Positions 11,627 through 25,200 of a stretch of DNA of 64,000 nt are shown in pieces; position 1 is the stretch's first letter, and every line of letters starts with the position of its first letter. A model generated the notes under the pieces. That model worked only from the letters and a program-made list of their open reading frames with translations. It was not told where the DNA came from and made no database searches. This DNA comes from Actinostola sp. cb2023 (taxonomy: Eukaryota > Cnidaria > Anthozoa > Actiniaria > Actinostolidae), in contig JAUJYZ010000871.1 of assembly GCA_033675265.1 (NCBI GenBank), positions 35,568 through 99,567 of the forward strand, in the 5' to 3' direction. The position numbers and the translations under genes are program-made.

Positions 11627-13190
11627 CAATAACAATAATAATAATAACAACAATAATAACAACAATAATAATAATAATAACAACAATAATAATAATAACA
11701 ACAACAATAATAATAACAATAATAATAATAACAACAATAATAATAATAACAACAATAACAATAACAACAATAATAATAATAATAATAACAACAATAACAA
11801 TAATAATAACAACAATAATAATAATAATAACAACAATAATAATAATAATAATAACAACAATAACAATAATAATAATAACAACAATAATAATAATAATAAC
11901 AACAATAATAATAATTTTTTAAATGTTGAACTTGCAGTCAGGATTCATGTTTTAAATTGAAGATATACTTTTGTCTCTGACTTTAGCTTTTTTTATTCAG
12001 ACGTTTCGACTGTAAATCAACAATCTTCATCAGTTGGGTAGTAAGAAACTGCGCGCGGATATATTTCAAAAAATACTATGAGAGCGCGTGCTCGTGCCAG
12101 TGTTCAGTTCTCTGAAGACGAAAACAACAGAACACAAGAGAGCCATTTCTCATAATTACAGCAATTCAAAGATCGCACAACATGCTAACAACACAGGCCA
12201 CACTTTTGACTTTTTAAAACAACACTGAAATCGTGGCGAGTGAAAGTAATTATCACAGGAGGCTTTTCTTGGAAGCGTGGTACTCGGCGCACGATCGCAA
12301 CGCTGGAAATGACTACATTAGCATTCCAGATGTTTACCGCGCGATAGAACTGAACACTGGCACGAGCACGCGCTCTCATAGTATTTTTAGTCGGGCTTCC
12401 TGTGGAAGCTCCGACTCTAAAAATGAGCTCCGTTCTTCGTTGACCCCAAATGACTAATTGGGTTCTACAGCGCATGCACCTAGACATGAAGTCTGGCCAA
12501 GAAAGATTACAAAGCACAAACCAATCAGGGAAAGCACCGGAGGTCAAGGGGCCAAAATATAAGTCTTTTCTCGTCTAAATCTAAATTTAGATTGAAACAG
12601 GACGCTCTAGTAGCGTGAAGTCGGGCTATTAACGTTTTTACTGATATACTGTAAAGTTCGCAGTACTGAAATTGCAAGGAAAGCATGTTCTATCGAGCTC
12701 GAGTCATGCAACGACGAGCAACCAAAAACTTTCAATCACACTGAAAATCGCACTATAGGATATCTATATTTAGTTCAAATAGGTTACATTTCATTTAGAA
12801 GCCCGACTTCACGCTAGAAGAGCGTCTAGTTTGAAATATATCCGCGTGCAGTTTCTTACTACCCAACTGATGAAGACTGTTGATTTACAGTCGAAACGTC
12901 TGAATAAAAAAAGCTAAAGTCAGAGACAAAAGTATATCTTCAATTTAAAACAATAATAATAATAACAACAATAATAATAATAATAACAACAATAATAATA
13001 ATAACAACAATAATAACAATAATAATAATAACAACAATAATAATAATAATAACAACAATAATAATAATAATAATAACAACAATAATAATAATAATAATAA
13101 CAACAACAATAATAATAACAACAATAATAATAATAATAACAACAATAATAATAATAATAATAACAACAATAATAATAATAATAATAAACA

Positions 13191-13225
<35 letters not shown>

Positions 13226-16200
13226 TAATAACAATAACAATAATAATAATAACAACAATAATAATAATAACAATAACAACAATAACAATAATAATAAAAA
13301 TAACAACAATGGCTTTATTTCCAAAACTGCAGACTGAACTGAATTGTAATTACAAACTCTAAAATATATATAAAATAGATATTACACCAATATACAGTAT
13401 CTAGCATTTTGGAAGCAAGCATACACGTCATTAGGACTTCACTCTAGTAATTTATTATTCCAAAGGCCAATGTTAAACAGATCCTTGGCATTCATTCTTA
13501 TCAAGGCACCTTGAGCAATCGACATTTGTAATCCCTTTTGTTCATTTTCCCTTCATAATTTCATGTAATTCATTTTGTAATGGTGGCCTATAATGCCAGC
13601 TGACAACCTTTTTGAAGCAAGTGTATGTAGAGTAAAGGAAGGTAGAGTGGTTTTCATTAACCCGTGAAACAAAGTGTACTAATTAGAGTGTATAGTCAGA
13701 TGAACACAATAGAAAATAAAAGGATTAGAGTGAAGTAGTGCTAAATACGCTAAAGTGTATTTCACAGGTTTATGAAAACCACTCTATTCAGATAATAATT
13801 AACAACTGACTATACTTACTAATAGGTCCATAGCCATCCCACTGGTTTACAATCAGCAGTTCAAAGCCATATCGGAACCATGAGATATATTTGATCCAAA
13901 TAAAGTAATCGGGAACGGTTCTGGTAAAAAGAGAAAGCATCCACTGTCAGTACAGGCAGCCATTGAAACTATTTCTTCTGTGGCTCAAAATATAACTGTA
14001 CATTGTGTGCACAGGTCTTTTTTTGGGGGGGGGGGGGGGGGGGAGGGTCTTTTGTTTTTTTGGGGGGGGGGGAGGGGTTGAGTGAGCAATATATATTTGG
14101 CTTCCTGTGGTAATCACAGGTATCCTTGTGGACTTTCCTACAAACATGTAGAGCATGTCAATATCTAGTGTACATTAATAAACTTTATTTGCCATAGAAA
14201 TCTTTCAGTTTACACTGTGACATGGCATGACTGGAGTTTCATACCATGTCACCATATGCACATGTAGGTAGATGATTCCACACTAGTACCGTGTGTGGGA
14301 TGTATTGGGCGACTACCACTCAAGGCATCTATATATATTAATTGTCAGTAATGAGTACAAATTGTACATGTTTCAAGGAGATTTATGCCTCCAATGGTCT
14401 CATTTTAGAAGAAATAACAAAATATATACCTCTTATTAACCGAGTGCGAGGTCTGTACAGGAAGTTATGGACCGAGTTTTTTCGCACGGCCTTATGCCAT
14501 AAAAAGTGGGGGGAAACGAGGATCTATAACTTCCCATATGGACCGAGCAAGCGAGGTTAATAATTAAGATATTTATTATATAGCTTTTCCAGGAAGTTAC
14601 GGCCCACTAATTGACCAATAGGAGCGAGCGTAGTATCTGTGCTATATTAATAATAAGTTACGGCCCACTAATTGACCAATAGGAGCGAGCATAGTATCTG
14701 TGCTATATTAATAATAAGTTACGGTACTTACGAATCCTTCAAGAAAAACCCTCCAAACAGCATTAATGGTAACATTAATGGAGGTCCTAAAGCTGAAGCA
14801 CCCTCGACACTCGACGATATACTAGCTATTATATAACCTGCAACAGAATTGTGTAGAATGAGATGGTTGATGCATGAATAGATGGAAAAATGCAAGAATG
14901 GATGGATGGTCAAATACAATTAGCCATTACCTAAACGAGCAGGGGACTGGGACCAAGTCCGTAAAACTAATTCAATAAGAAACTAGCCAAATTGAGCATC
15001 ATTTTCAGAGAGAGCAGACCAAACTTAGCTAGTCTGGAAAGTTTGGTGAACTTCGGCTTAATATTGACGATGCTAGAGGGTATCAAATATGTCTATTTTC
15101 CCATACAAACTTTGTAATTTTTTGACGTTGTCCATCCAAACCATACATTCACTGTAAAATTTTGGCTGGACAAAACAATTTCAAAAGTTTATAATTCCGA
15201 CAGAATTCACTCAAATCACATCAAACTTTGCACAGATACTAATTTCAACATGCTGTTTCATGTCAATTAATTTCGTAATTGCATTAATTCTAATAAACTC
15301 GTTCCCAGTCCCCTGCTCGTTTAGGTAATGGCTAATAATCTAGTCAGTTGCCATGTAGCCTGCGTAGCAAGCGTTTCTTTTGGGGGAAATTAAAGGGCGA
15401 AAAAGTTGTTTTTGATACGAAAAAGTTGTTTTGGGATAGCTGTGTTTCAGTTTTGGCCGCGCGAAACCTAAGACGAGTGCAAAAAGCTGGAATTAAGGGG
15501 AAGGGGAGAGGAGGGAAGGAAACGCTTGCTAACAAACCCCAGGTTTTTGAAAACCGCCCCTTTTACCTTTCAAACAGAACTGTCAAATTCCGACCAATCA
15601 TATTCCCCCACCGAATGTAAACAAACGTCAGTATATGGTTTCGAGTGCAATTTGGAAGAAATGTGAACTTGTGGGTTTTCAAAGAGCTCAAATTTCACTA
15701 CTAATAATATATATGAAAAACATTAAAGGAGTATTTCACTGAAAAACACCAAAATTCTGAAGAAACAAACCCAGCGCGCGCTCGATGGCGACGTGATGAT
15801 AGCGACAGTAGCGCGCGCACTGCTTCAACTACAATTTATTCAAAAACACAACAGAATCCTCAACTTTCTTGCCATTTTCTTCACCATTCTTGTTCTTTTT
15901 TATCAAAAATCCATAGTTCCTCGGTGTATCGCAATGTTTTCAACACCAAAGTCGAGGATACGTTTGATTTTAAAATTGTTTTAGTTCCAGTTCAGCATCG
16001 AGCTAGAATCAAGATCTTGTCAAACCGGTTTTCAAACAAGTTATGTAGTAAAAATACTGGGAAGCCATTCTAGTGTAAGGCTTGTCACGTCATCGCACCA
16101 ATCAGAGAGCCCAGCCCGTTCGTCCACGAACGGGGTTTTCAAAAACCTGGGGTTTGTTAGCAAGCGTTTCCTTCCCTCCTCTCCCCCTCCCCCTAATTCC

Positions 16201-19200
16201 GGCTTTTTGCACTCGTCTTAGGTTTCGCGTGGCCAAAACTGAATTTTCGTATCAAAAACAACTTTTTCGCCCTTTAATTTCCCCAAAACGAAACGCTTGC
16301 TACGCAGGCTAGTTGCCATGCTGACCAGGTGATTTTCACGATGGCATGATTTAATTTCAACTATCAGAATGCTTTGGGAATGTCTTTCTTATTCAGATTT
16401 TTATACCCTCTTAACATGTATCTAGAGTGAGGCGCAGTATTGCGAAAAAAATATGTTGTGTCAATTTTCTAATGTTTCTGCAATACATACCATATGATAC
16501 TGCTACATTGGTTAACAGAGTCAAGATAACAACCGCATAAACAAATGGAAGAACTTGTGCACGTAGACCTAATGCACAGAACACAAATTATATTAATTTT
16601 GTTGTCAAAAACAAATGTCACGAAAGGAATACAAACAACAAGTTACCACATGCACTTCTAACCTATCATCCAGTAAGCAATAGTAGTTAAAATTAGTGGA
16701 GATGCAATAAAAATTGGAACCTACAACGAGAAAAAAAACACTGAGTTAAACACTTTAAAAAAATTATTTCCCTCCTTGTTCTTGCATTTTGGTACTTTAA
16801 TGGCTTCCTCTCAATAATATAAATGAGAAAAAGTAGGACCAATAAGGGGCATGCATTTCCTTGTATAATGATCAGCAGTGAAGTTTTTCATTTGCACCAA
16901 TACATTGCATTATCATTCACATTATTTTCTCCAGGATTTTCATTGGTCGAGAGACGTCTACGTCACTGCAGATAACTTCCTACAAATAAGTGTCTTCGTT
17001 CTCCTCTACAATGGCAGCTCGATTTTTTCCAGAGTTGTTGCTTTAGGTGAGAGAAAATAATGTGATTGATAAAACAATATTACTATTTATTTTTAGTTTC
17101 CTTTTCACAGATGTATAGCTACCATATAGAAATGCTGTGAATAAACCGTTGTTATTTTTATTATGGTTTCGAGTTCAATTTGGAAATAATTTGCACGAGT
17201 GTGTTTTTCAAAGAGTATCAAAATTGCACAAGCCCGTAGGGCAAGTCCAATTTGAGCTCTTTGAAAAACACATGAGTGCAAATTATTCCAAATTGAACGA
17301 GAAATCGTATGATTACCAATTATTAATAATATTCATAAAAAAAAAGTAATTACTTTTCAACTGCACTGCTCTAAGCCAATCAGAATCGAGTATTTTTTTC
17401 ATGTATATTATTATTAACAATATTATTATTATTGAACTCGGTTTTCGCAAAATATTGTGATTTGTCAGTGGCGAGCAGATTAATTATTTGCCGATGCCGA
17501 TCTGTTTAAATTTTTCTGTATCAACAGAGTTTACCATCTTTAAGAAAGCTGAAGAACAATCTGTACATGCTGACTTTACACCAAAGGCAGAACAAAATGA
17601 TTTTGTACTAACTCTTTTATGTTTTGATCAATGGTCAGGGCTAATGTACATGTAGTGCTTCCATGCAAATGAAAAACCCCACTGGTCACAATACAAGGAA
17701 TGTGCCTTTAAGCCTATAAGCTAAGAAACCACCTGCATACATACCTCTGCAAATGTCTTTGACAGAAAGTAGACATCAGTTCTATATATGCCATTTTTGT
17801 GATCTCGAATAAATACAGGCAGCTCTGCAGGAAAAACCTGGAAGACAAAGTAAGAGAAGATACTTGTGCTGCTATTAGCCTTATACGTGACCAGTTCTCA
17901 GGGAGGGGTATCGAATGGTCAAGGCGAGACTTTGCAAGACTCCAAGACAAGGCATTTTTTGTGAACCCGAGATGCTTTTTCACCGATTTGCATTGTTTTC
18001 AAAATCCGAGGCTCGAGATGGCTTTTTGCGAAAAAACGAGACTTTGAGACCCATGAAATTTGACCGAAATTTTGCGAGACTCTGACTTTTTGCTGGAACC
18101 ATTCGACACCCCTTCAGGGGGGAAGAAAGGGGAGAGGGAGTGGAGAATTAGGAAGGGAGAACTGATAGGATCCAACTGATTGATTATCTAAAGTTGCACT
18201 TACAAAAATGACTCCTTGAAGGGATGAAAATGTTGCAGATGTTACAAGGAAGAAAATGGCACCAGCAAGGTTTTGAACCCCGCTGGTGTTGATGGGTGTT
18301 TGAAGGTAGATGAGTCCAGCTATGAGTGATGTGACCTATGGAAATATATACCATTAATATATACTCAGGCACATGGGAAAATGTAAAGAAGGAAGGATCT
18401 ATGGAAGTAAATTAATAGGCAAGAGAGGAAGAAAAGGTTGGAAAAGAAACGCACATAATTTTTTTTATCCTCTACATGTATATTATTGATTCAATAGTTC
18501 AAGTCATCACCATCTACTTGGTGCTGGTTGCTTAATTAGCTTGGAGTGTAATTGTATCAAAAAGTGTCCAAAAATGCTAGAAGTTGTTTTCTTTTTTTCT
18601 ATAGATGTATTGCCTTTTTTACACATGAATCGTGTGTGAGAATTAACATATGTCATGAGATTATATAATTTATTAATCGATACTTACCAGGCTTTGCATG
18701 ATCCTGATTCTAAACATGAGTTTATCTCTCCGTGTACTTATCCAACTTCTCCAGAAGACTGCTCTAAATTGTGTACACCAAGATGCTTTGTATCTATAGA
18801 AATAACAAATTAAAGTAGGAAGATGTGGTCCTACTGGTCAGTGAGGAGTACATAAAACTGAGGAGTAGCTAGGCATAAAACATGTAAATTGGCATGTTTG
18901 CTGGCAACCTTTGCAGATTAAGATTCTCATATGTCGAAATCCCTGATCAAGTACATGCAGTTATATTTGGCACAAATAAATGGTGTAGCCATGGGTACCA
19001 GGGTCTGCAACCAAACACACTGTCCCAAAACCTGAATTGTTTGGTTGTTAAATGTATCTCGATGACTGTACTGATGTTTCTTGTACCATGACTATTTCAT
19101 CGATTTTGCTTAATTAATTCCATTCTTCGCTTAGCTTGATTTCACTGCATGTTTGTATTTGGGAAATTAGTGAAGTTTCTATTATTTTTCTTGACATTTT

Positions 19201-22200
19201 GTTTAGTATTGATCACTGCATGGTACTGCACCTCTGTCAGTAACTAGCATTTAAAACTGACCAATTCACTTTCTTATCTATTGTATTCTTCCACTCATCT
19301 GCAACAGCTAGTACACTTTAACTTCCACACCTCACAAACCCTTGACCAGCTTTCTTGCCAATTTCATTTCTCAGCTAGACATGCATGCAATTAAGGACTA
19401 CATGTGTTAACATCTGGGCATGAAATGTCAGTACTTGTTTAATACTCACGGTTGGTGAGTGATAACTTCATCTTCACTAAATGAATTCTGAAAACAAGAA
19501 CATTCTTATTGGTTTTCCAGTAATATATTTGAATCAAACTTGATATTTGTAGAGGATAAACCGGCCATCAAATGGTGTAAGAAGGGGGCCATACAGGGCC
19601 GTACATAACCCAAAATTCAAGGGGGGAAGGGGGGGGTACAGTTCTCAATACTTTTTGGTATCTTTTCGCCTTGCTAGGGGGGCAACTGCCCCCCCCTGCC
19701 CCTGTGCTGTGTAACGGCCCTGCCATAGGAATCATGTGCAGGTGTCCCACCCTCTCTGTGTCTGACACAAAATTATTCTAATCAGTTAGAATATTAAAAC
19801 TTTTGATGGATGAGAAAATGATGATAAAAATATATTCATCAATACCTCTCTGCTATCTCGGATATCATCTTCAGCTTTTGACTGCTCAGCAAATGTATCA
19901 CAGATTTTCTATTAATCAACAAGTTTACACAATGAATACAAGAGATTGATTGGGGCTTGGAAACACTATTTTATTGTCTCATCATCTTATCCCTGATTTA
20001 ACTTATTGTGCAGTTCATGTGGTGCCATTAGAGTTTAAGCAGCAGACGTTTTTGTCAACACACTGACAGCGCGCGCACTGATGAATAATGTTCAAAACGA
20101 ACAGTGACAGCAATCTACGACGGCAGTTCACCTGTTTCCACGTCGTAGATTGCCGTAACGGACATCAATAGTCATTTTGAGCATCAGGCGTGCTGTCCAT
20201 GTTGACAAAAACCTCGATCTGCTGCTTAAGCTCTATTGTTGAAGAAGACTACACACACATGCATTCAAATGAAGTTTACTGTACCTCAATTGTTACCTAT
20301 GATTACCTTAATACGCTCACGACAGCCAGATGCCTGGCCTGGTACTATTGCAAGAAGCTGTATAAAATAGTCAGCAGGGTTGAAGTTTGATGGACATGTA
20401 AATCCAAGTCTAATAAACAAAAAAAATGTTTTCACTTTTCACCAAACTAAAATCAGTTGTTCGTGTAGCCTGGTTTGCACTCCAACATGAGCAAAAATGC
20501 TCAGTACCTGTGTCATGTGGAGGGGGGGGGGGGAGGCGTTACTCCCATGTGAAAGGGGCGGGGATGATCATCGTCTCTTTTAGGGGTGTAAATTATGTTT
20601 CTTTTGTATCACTTCTAAAGGTGTTCACGATGGAAAGCCAGTACTTTTAGCCATCAAGGTATCATTTAGGGTTGCACGCGAAGAAATAGAAAACACCATC
20701 ATATCTCATACTATGTTCTAACACTAAAAGTATTAAATCTAAATAGTACTAATTGGTGAAATATCCTTTATTTTCTATTGTTTCATCACTCTATTTAGTT
20801 TAATAGTACTGTTTCATGTTTTTAAATGTTAATTGTACTCTATAGCTACAGCTCTTGTCTGTTTTAGAATGGTATCTTTTAGCGGTCAAATAAAGCTTAA
20901 GCCATGGCCAAATTGGTCTCCTTTGGGCTTTGGGGGTTTCATTCAAATTGTACGATCATCCAGCCCCTTTCACATGAGAGTACCACCCCCACCCCCCCTC
21001 TCCCCCCTCCTCTCTCTGGGGTGGTGGAAATATAGGAACAACGCAAGCCTAAACAATGTAAAATTTTGGTCCTTGCTTATATGCTTGTGCCACACAAATT
21101 GTAAATAAATCTTAGACCACACAATCAATCTTAGACCCTTTGCACTGATAATGATATATCTTTATATCAATCACTTACTCATCAAAATATGATATTGCCT
21201 TTGACGAGGAGCCAAGAAATGCCACTCGACCTTCAGCCATTAACATGACACTATAAAATCACAGAAAGCAATGCAGTCAGACTAGCTAGGGAGGAGTCAC
21301 ATCAGCACATTTGAATTTGATCGATAATGCTGAATTGAAGCATACTACACCAGGTACTGATTCAGATTGGTTTCAGAATTCTGAAATTTCTTTTCAAATG
21401 TACACATTATATTAATAATAATAAATAATAATTTATTACTTATATCGCTCCTTATCCAAAGCTCTAAGGCGCTTAACAATAAAAGAATCATTATTTACTA
21501 ATTAAAAAACTCACTCTATATGAATATTATATAAAATTAATAATATTATTGTAAAAACAGAGAATTGAAGGCAATTAATTAATCTCAAAAGATTTCCCAG
21601 AGAGTATGCTAGGGGCTCGTGCCTTCTGCCAGAGCTTACATGGACACTTGAAAACCAGTCACATTTTTCACTGCATCCACTTCTGCACAATTGGATTGAG
21701 TTCAGACAGTACTAAGGGATCAAGTCTTTTGTACGAATATTTGTACGAAATATTTTTCATCCCCTCACGATTATATTAATGCATTTGTAAAAGTCCATGT
21801 TTCCATTTAGCTCGTGCCTGGCCTGATTTGAAAATCCTGGGTACATGTACATGTCCATGGGTACATATGCCCCTGGAGGTGACATTCTGCAAAAGTTACA
21901 TAAATAACAATAAAGGGTTTAAAACCCTTCCATGCATCATACCTGGAGAACATGGCATAAACTTCAGATGATGGTTGATGGATGGTACACACTATGGTTC
22001 GTCCTTGTGAAGCCAGTCTTTGTAGAGTAGATACAACACTTTGTGCCATGAAGGAGTCTAGTCCTGAGGTTGGCTCATCAGCAAAAAGAATACCAGGATC
22101 AGTCAACACCTGAAATACATAAATGGAAGACCCAAAACATAATTATTGTGGGTTTGTCAAATGGATATAATAATTATATTATTATAGTTGAACCATGAGA

Positions 22201-25200
22201 AATTGGACATTTCTTTAATCAGACACCTCACACAAGCATGTCCAGAGGTTTCTGCTTATAATTACAGTTATAGGTTAGGGAATCAAAGGAAATAAAAGAA
22301 ACAAAGTACAAACCTCTGAAGCAAATGATAATCTTTTCTTTTCTCCTCCTGAAATTCCTCTCAGACGTCCAGGAATACCTATCAATGTTTCGGCACATTT
22401 CATCAGCCCAAGCTTCAACAAAATAATAAAATAATTTTAATAAGTGATTTTCTTGGAAATGTTTATTTCCCAGTGACATGTAGGGGTATCGAATGGTCAA
22501 GGCAATCAGACTCCGAGATGAGGCATTTTTTTGCGAGCCCGAGATGCTTTTTCGCCGATTTCCTTTGTGATCAAAATTCCAGACAGCTTTTTGCGGGGAA
22601 AAAACAAGACTTTGAGGCCCGCGAAACGGGGACCATTCGACACCCCTACATGTAGTTAATTTATATCAAGCAATACTTAAAATTTATAATAATTATTGTG
22701 AAAATAACCTTACAATGATAGCATAATTACCTCTTGCAGAACTTCTTCAACTTTGGCTAATCTATCTTTCCTGGAAACATGTTTCTCCATTCTGAGTAGA
22801 GCCTGTAATAAAATAACAAACAAGGAAGTTATGGCAGTTGTATAATACATGTTGATGTAGCACAATACTCCTTTTTAAAGTTCCCGGCGCCATATTGAAA
22901 GGTAGCCGTGCCTTTGCATCGAAGCAAGACCAATGGTGATCTTGCAATGATAGAGACATGTGAATAATTGTCCAAGGTGTTAAAAATGTTTCTATCATTG
23001 CAATTAAGGTCCATTGGTCTCTGACTTCGAAGCAAATTTTTTTAAAGGCACAGCTACCTTTCAAGATGGTGCAGGGAACCGTAAAAAGGAGTATTAATTG
23101 TTGTTCAAGGATGTGTAGCCAAGAAAAATGTATAGGTTTGACCATTTTCCATTACATTTGAGCAAGTTGACACTACTGGGAGCTTTGGATGTACCGGTAT
23201 GTATATTTTTGGTACACATGTGGAAATGACAGTCAATAATATTAGTTCAGTCAACAATCACATTATACTTAAACAATACATTTTGCAGGATTAATGAAAT
23301 GACATTTGCAGTGTCTATTAAACTGAATACCTGGAAAGTAAGATGTTCTCTGACAGTAAGGGTACCAATAAACAAATCCTCTTGCTGGACATATGCCGAG
23401 ATGGAATTGATATTGAGGCCTACAGGAACATTATTAACCATGACAGTCCCCACAACTTGAAAATGTCCAATGTTACGATGTGCAAGGACATTCATTAGAG
23501 TAGTCTTGCCTGCTCCACTATATCAATTTAAAATAAAGTAACATAATATTACATAGACTGCTCAATATCTTATTCATGATCAGGGACCTTGTCTCAGGCA
23601 ATAGACATGAAATCTATCAAAACTGAAATCCCTGGACATGCATGCAAAATGAACTGTAGCTGTGAATATTTTGAGTGTTTAAAATGAACCTAAAAATAAT
23701 AATAATGAACCCTGTACATTGAGTTGCATGAGTTCAAAATGAATGACAATGTTAAATACTGTTTTGAAAAGCCATTCTATTGTTATAGAGGAGTATTTTC
23801 TGGGTGTATGTACACAGTGTAAAGGATTAAAACTTTTTATATCCCTGTTTACATTATGTTGAAGAACTTTTTTACTTTCACTTCAATGCTATTATATACA
23901 TGTAGCTCTTCATGAACAAGTGAAGTACAAGGTTTTGAAGGAAGAACATCAAATATCCCCATGCACGCTATAGCCTGTGTAGACATGGCCTGACCTACAT
24001 GTACAGAGGAAGGAAAGGGGGGACTAGAGAGGAGAGGGTCTGCAATGAACCCCAAATTCACTGTAGAGAGAGAGAGTTTGACAGAGACTATGCATTGCAA
24101 CCTGGGTTTCAAGCGATGACGGTCAATATAATTGAAGCATCTGCTGAGAGTTGTGATAAACAATAACTTTCTTATAAACAGCTTGTTATCAAAATGACTC
24201 ATAAATAGTCTGCATTATTGATATGATTGAATTGGATGGTTTTGATGGATTACAGAATTGTGCATATATTAATAAGGGAGCATAAAGTATGCAGGTACAA
24301 TGTACTCCCCTCTCTATCCTCCCTGGCAGTACTATATCCCCTTCCTTGGTGTTACATGCTTATGTTATAATTAATGACACAGATACGCATGGATGGATGG
24401 ATATTTGTAATTACCCTAGCACCCATAACTGCTAAAAGTGTTCCAGGTTCAACTTTGCCAGTGACTAAAAATAAATAACAAAATCACTACTTTAGAAGTA
24501 TAATAATTATTGTTACATGTACAGTTTTTTAAATAATAATAATAATTTCAGGGGCAGATTTAGGGGGTTCACACCCCGCCTCGGGCGACTTTGTACCCTT
24601 TTTTCTGACTTTGTGTCCTTTTTGAGATGAGCTTCTCTTCATTAAATGAAGCTGTCATTCATTCATTCACAAGTATGTGTTTTTTTTACTGTGCCAGCTA
24701 GAATATCTTATCCCGATTCGATTCTCGATGCTGTTTTCAGGAGATATCCTCTTTCCATTTCTTTGGGAATTGCTATTTCAGAGACCATATACCTCAAAAT
24801 GTTTCCCACACCGCATGTAGCTTTAATAGATTCTTACGAGTCTAAAATACTGAAAATCTCGAGTTTACATTTTTGAAAAGCTCTTGTAAAAGTATACTTA
24901 GTGAATATAATTAATAAAACCTATTACAAAATTATTGTATCGTGTATTTTCCTGAATGAAGCAAAAGTAAAACAAAACAAAACAATTTTAGCATAAGAGT
25001 TTGGAAAGAAAATATCACTTCCGGTCTCACGACATAGCAACCAGGTTACCTGGCAATGAGATAGTACCGACCCCCCTTAATAGTAATTTAAGGCGTGTTT
25101 GTTTATGTTAAATATATTTAAGCTTATACAAAGGCTTCAATAGCACTATTTTCAGTCAATCATGCTTCTTCATTTCTCTTCTGCATATTAAACACAACTG

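Noticed and set aside
11591..11905. Poly-leucine, poly-isoleucine and poly-tyrosine open frames
   Set aside because: They are translations of AAT/AAC microsatellite arrays.
21410..21490. Possible SINE or tRNA-like sequence (TATCGCTCCTTATCCAAAGC)
   Set aside because: It resembles a common dispersed-repeat end, but no A/B box pair or tRNA fold could be seen.
21807..21942. Extension of ABCG-A exon 6 past the splice donor
   Set aside because: The frame merely reads into intron 6. The donor at 21942 (GTATGA) is conserved in B, and the family's next residues are in exon 7.
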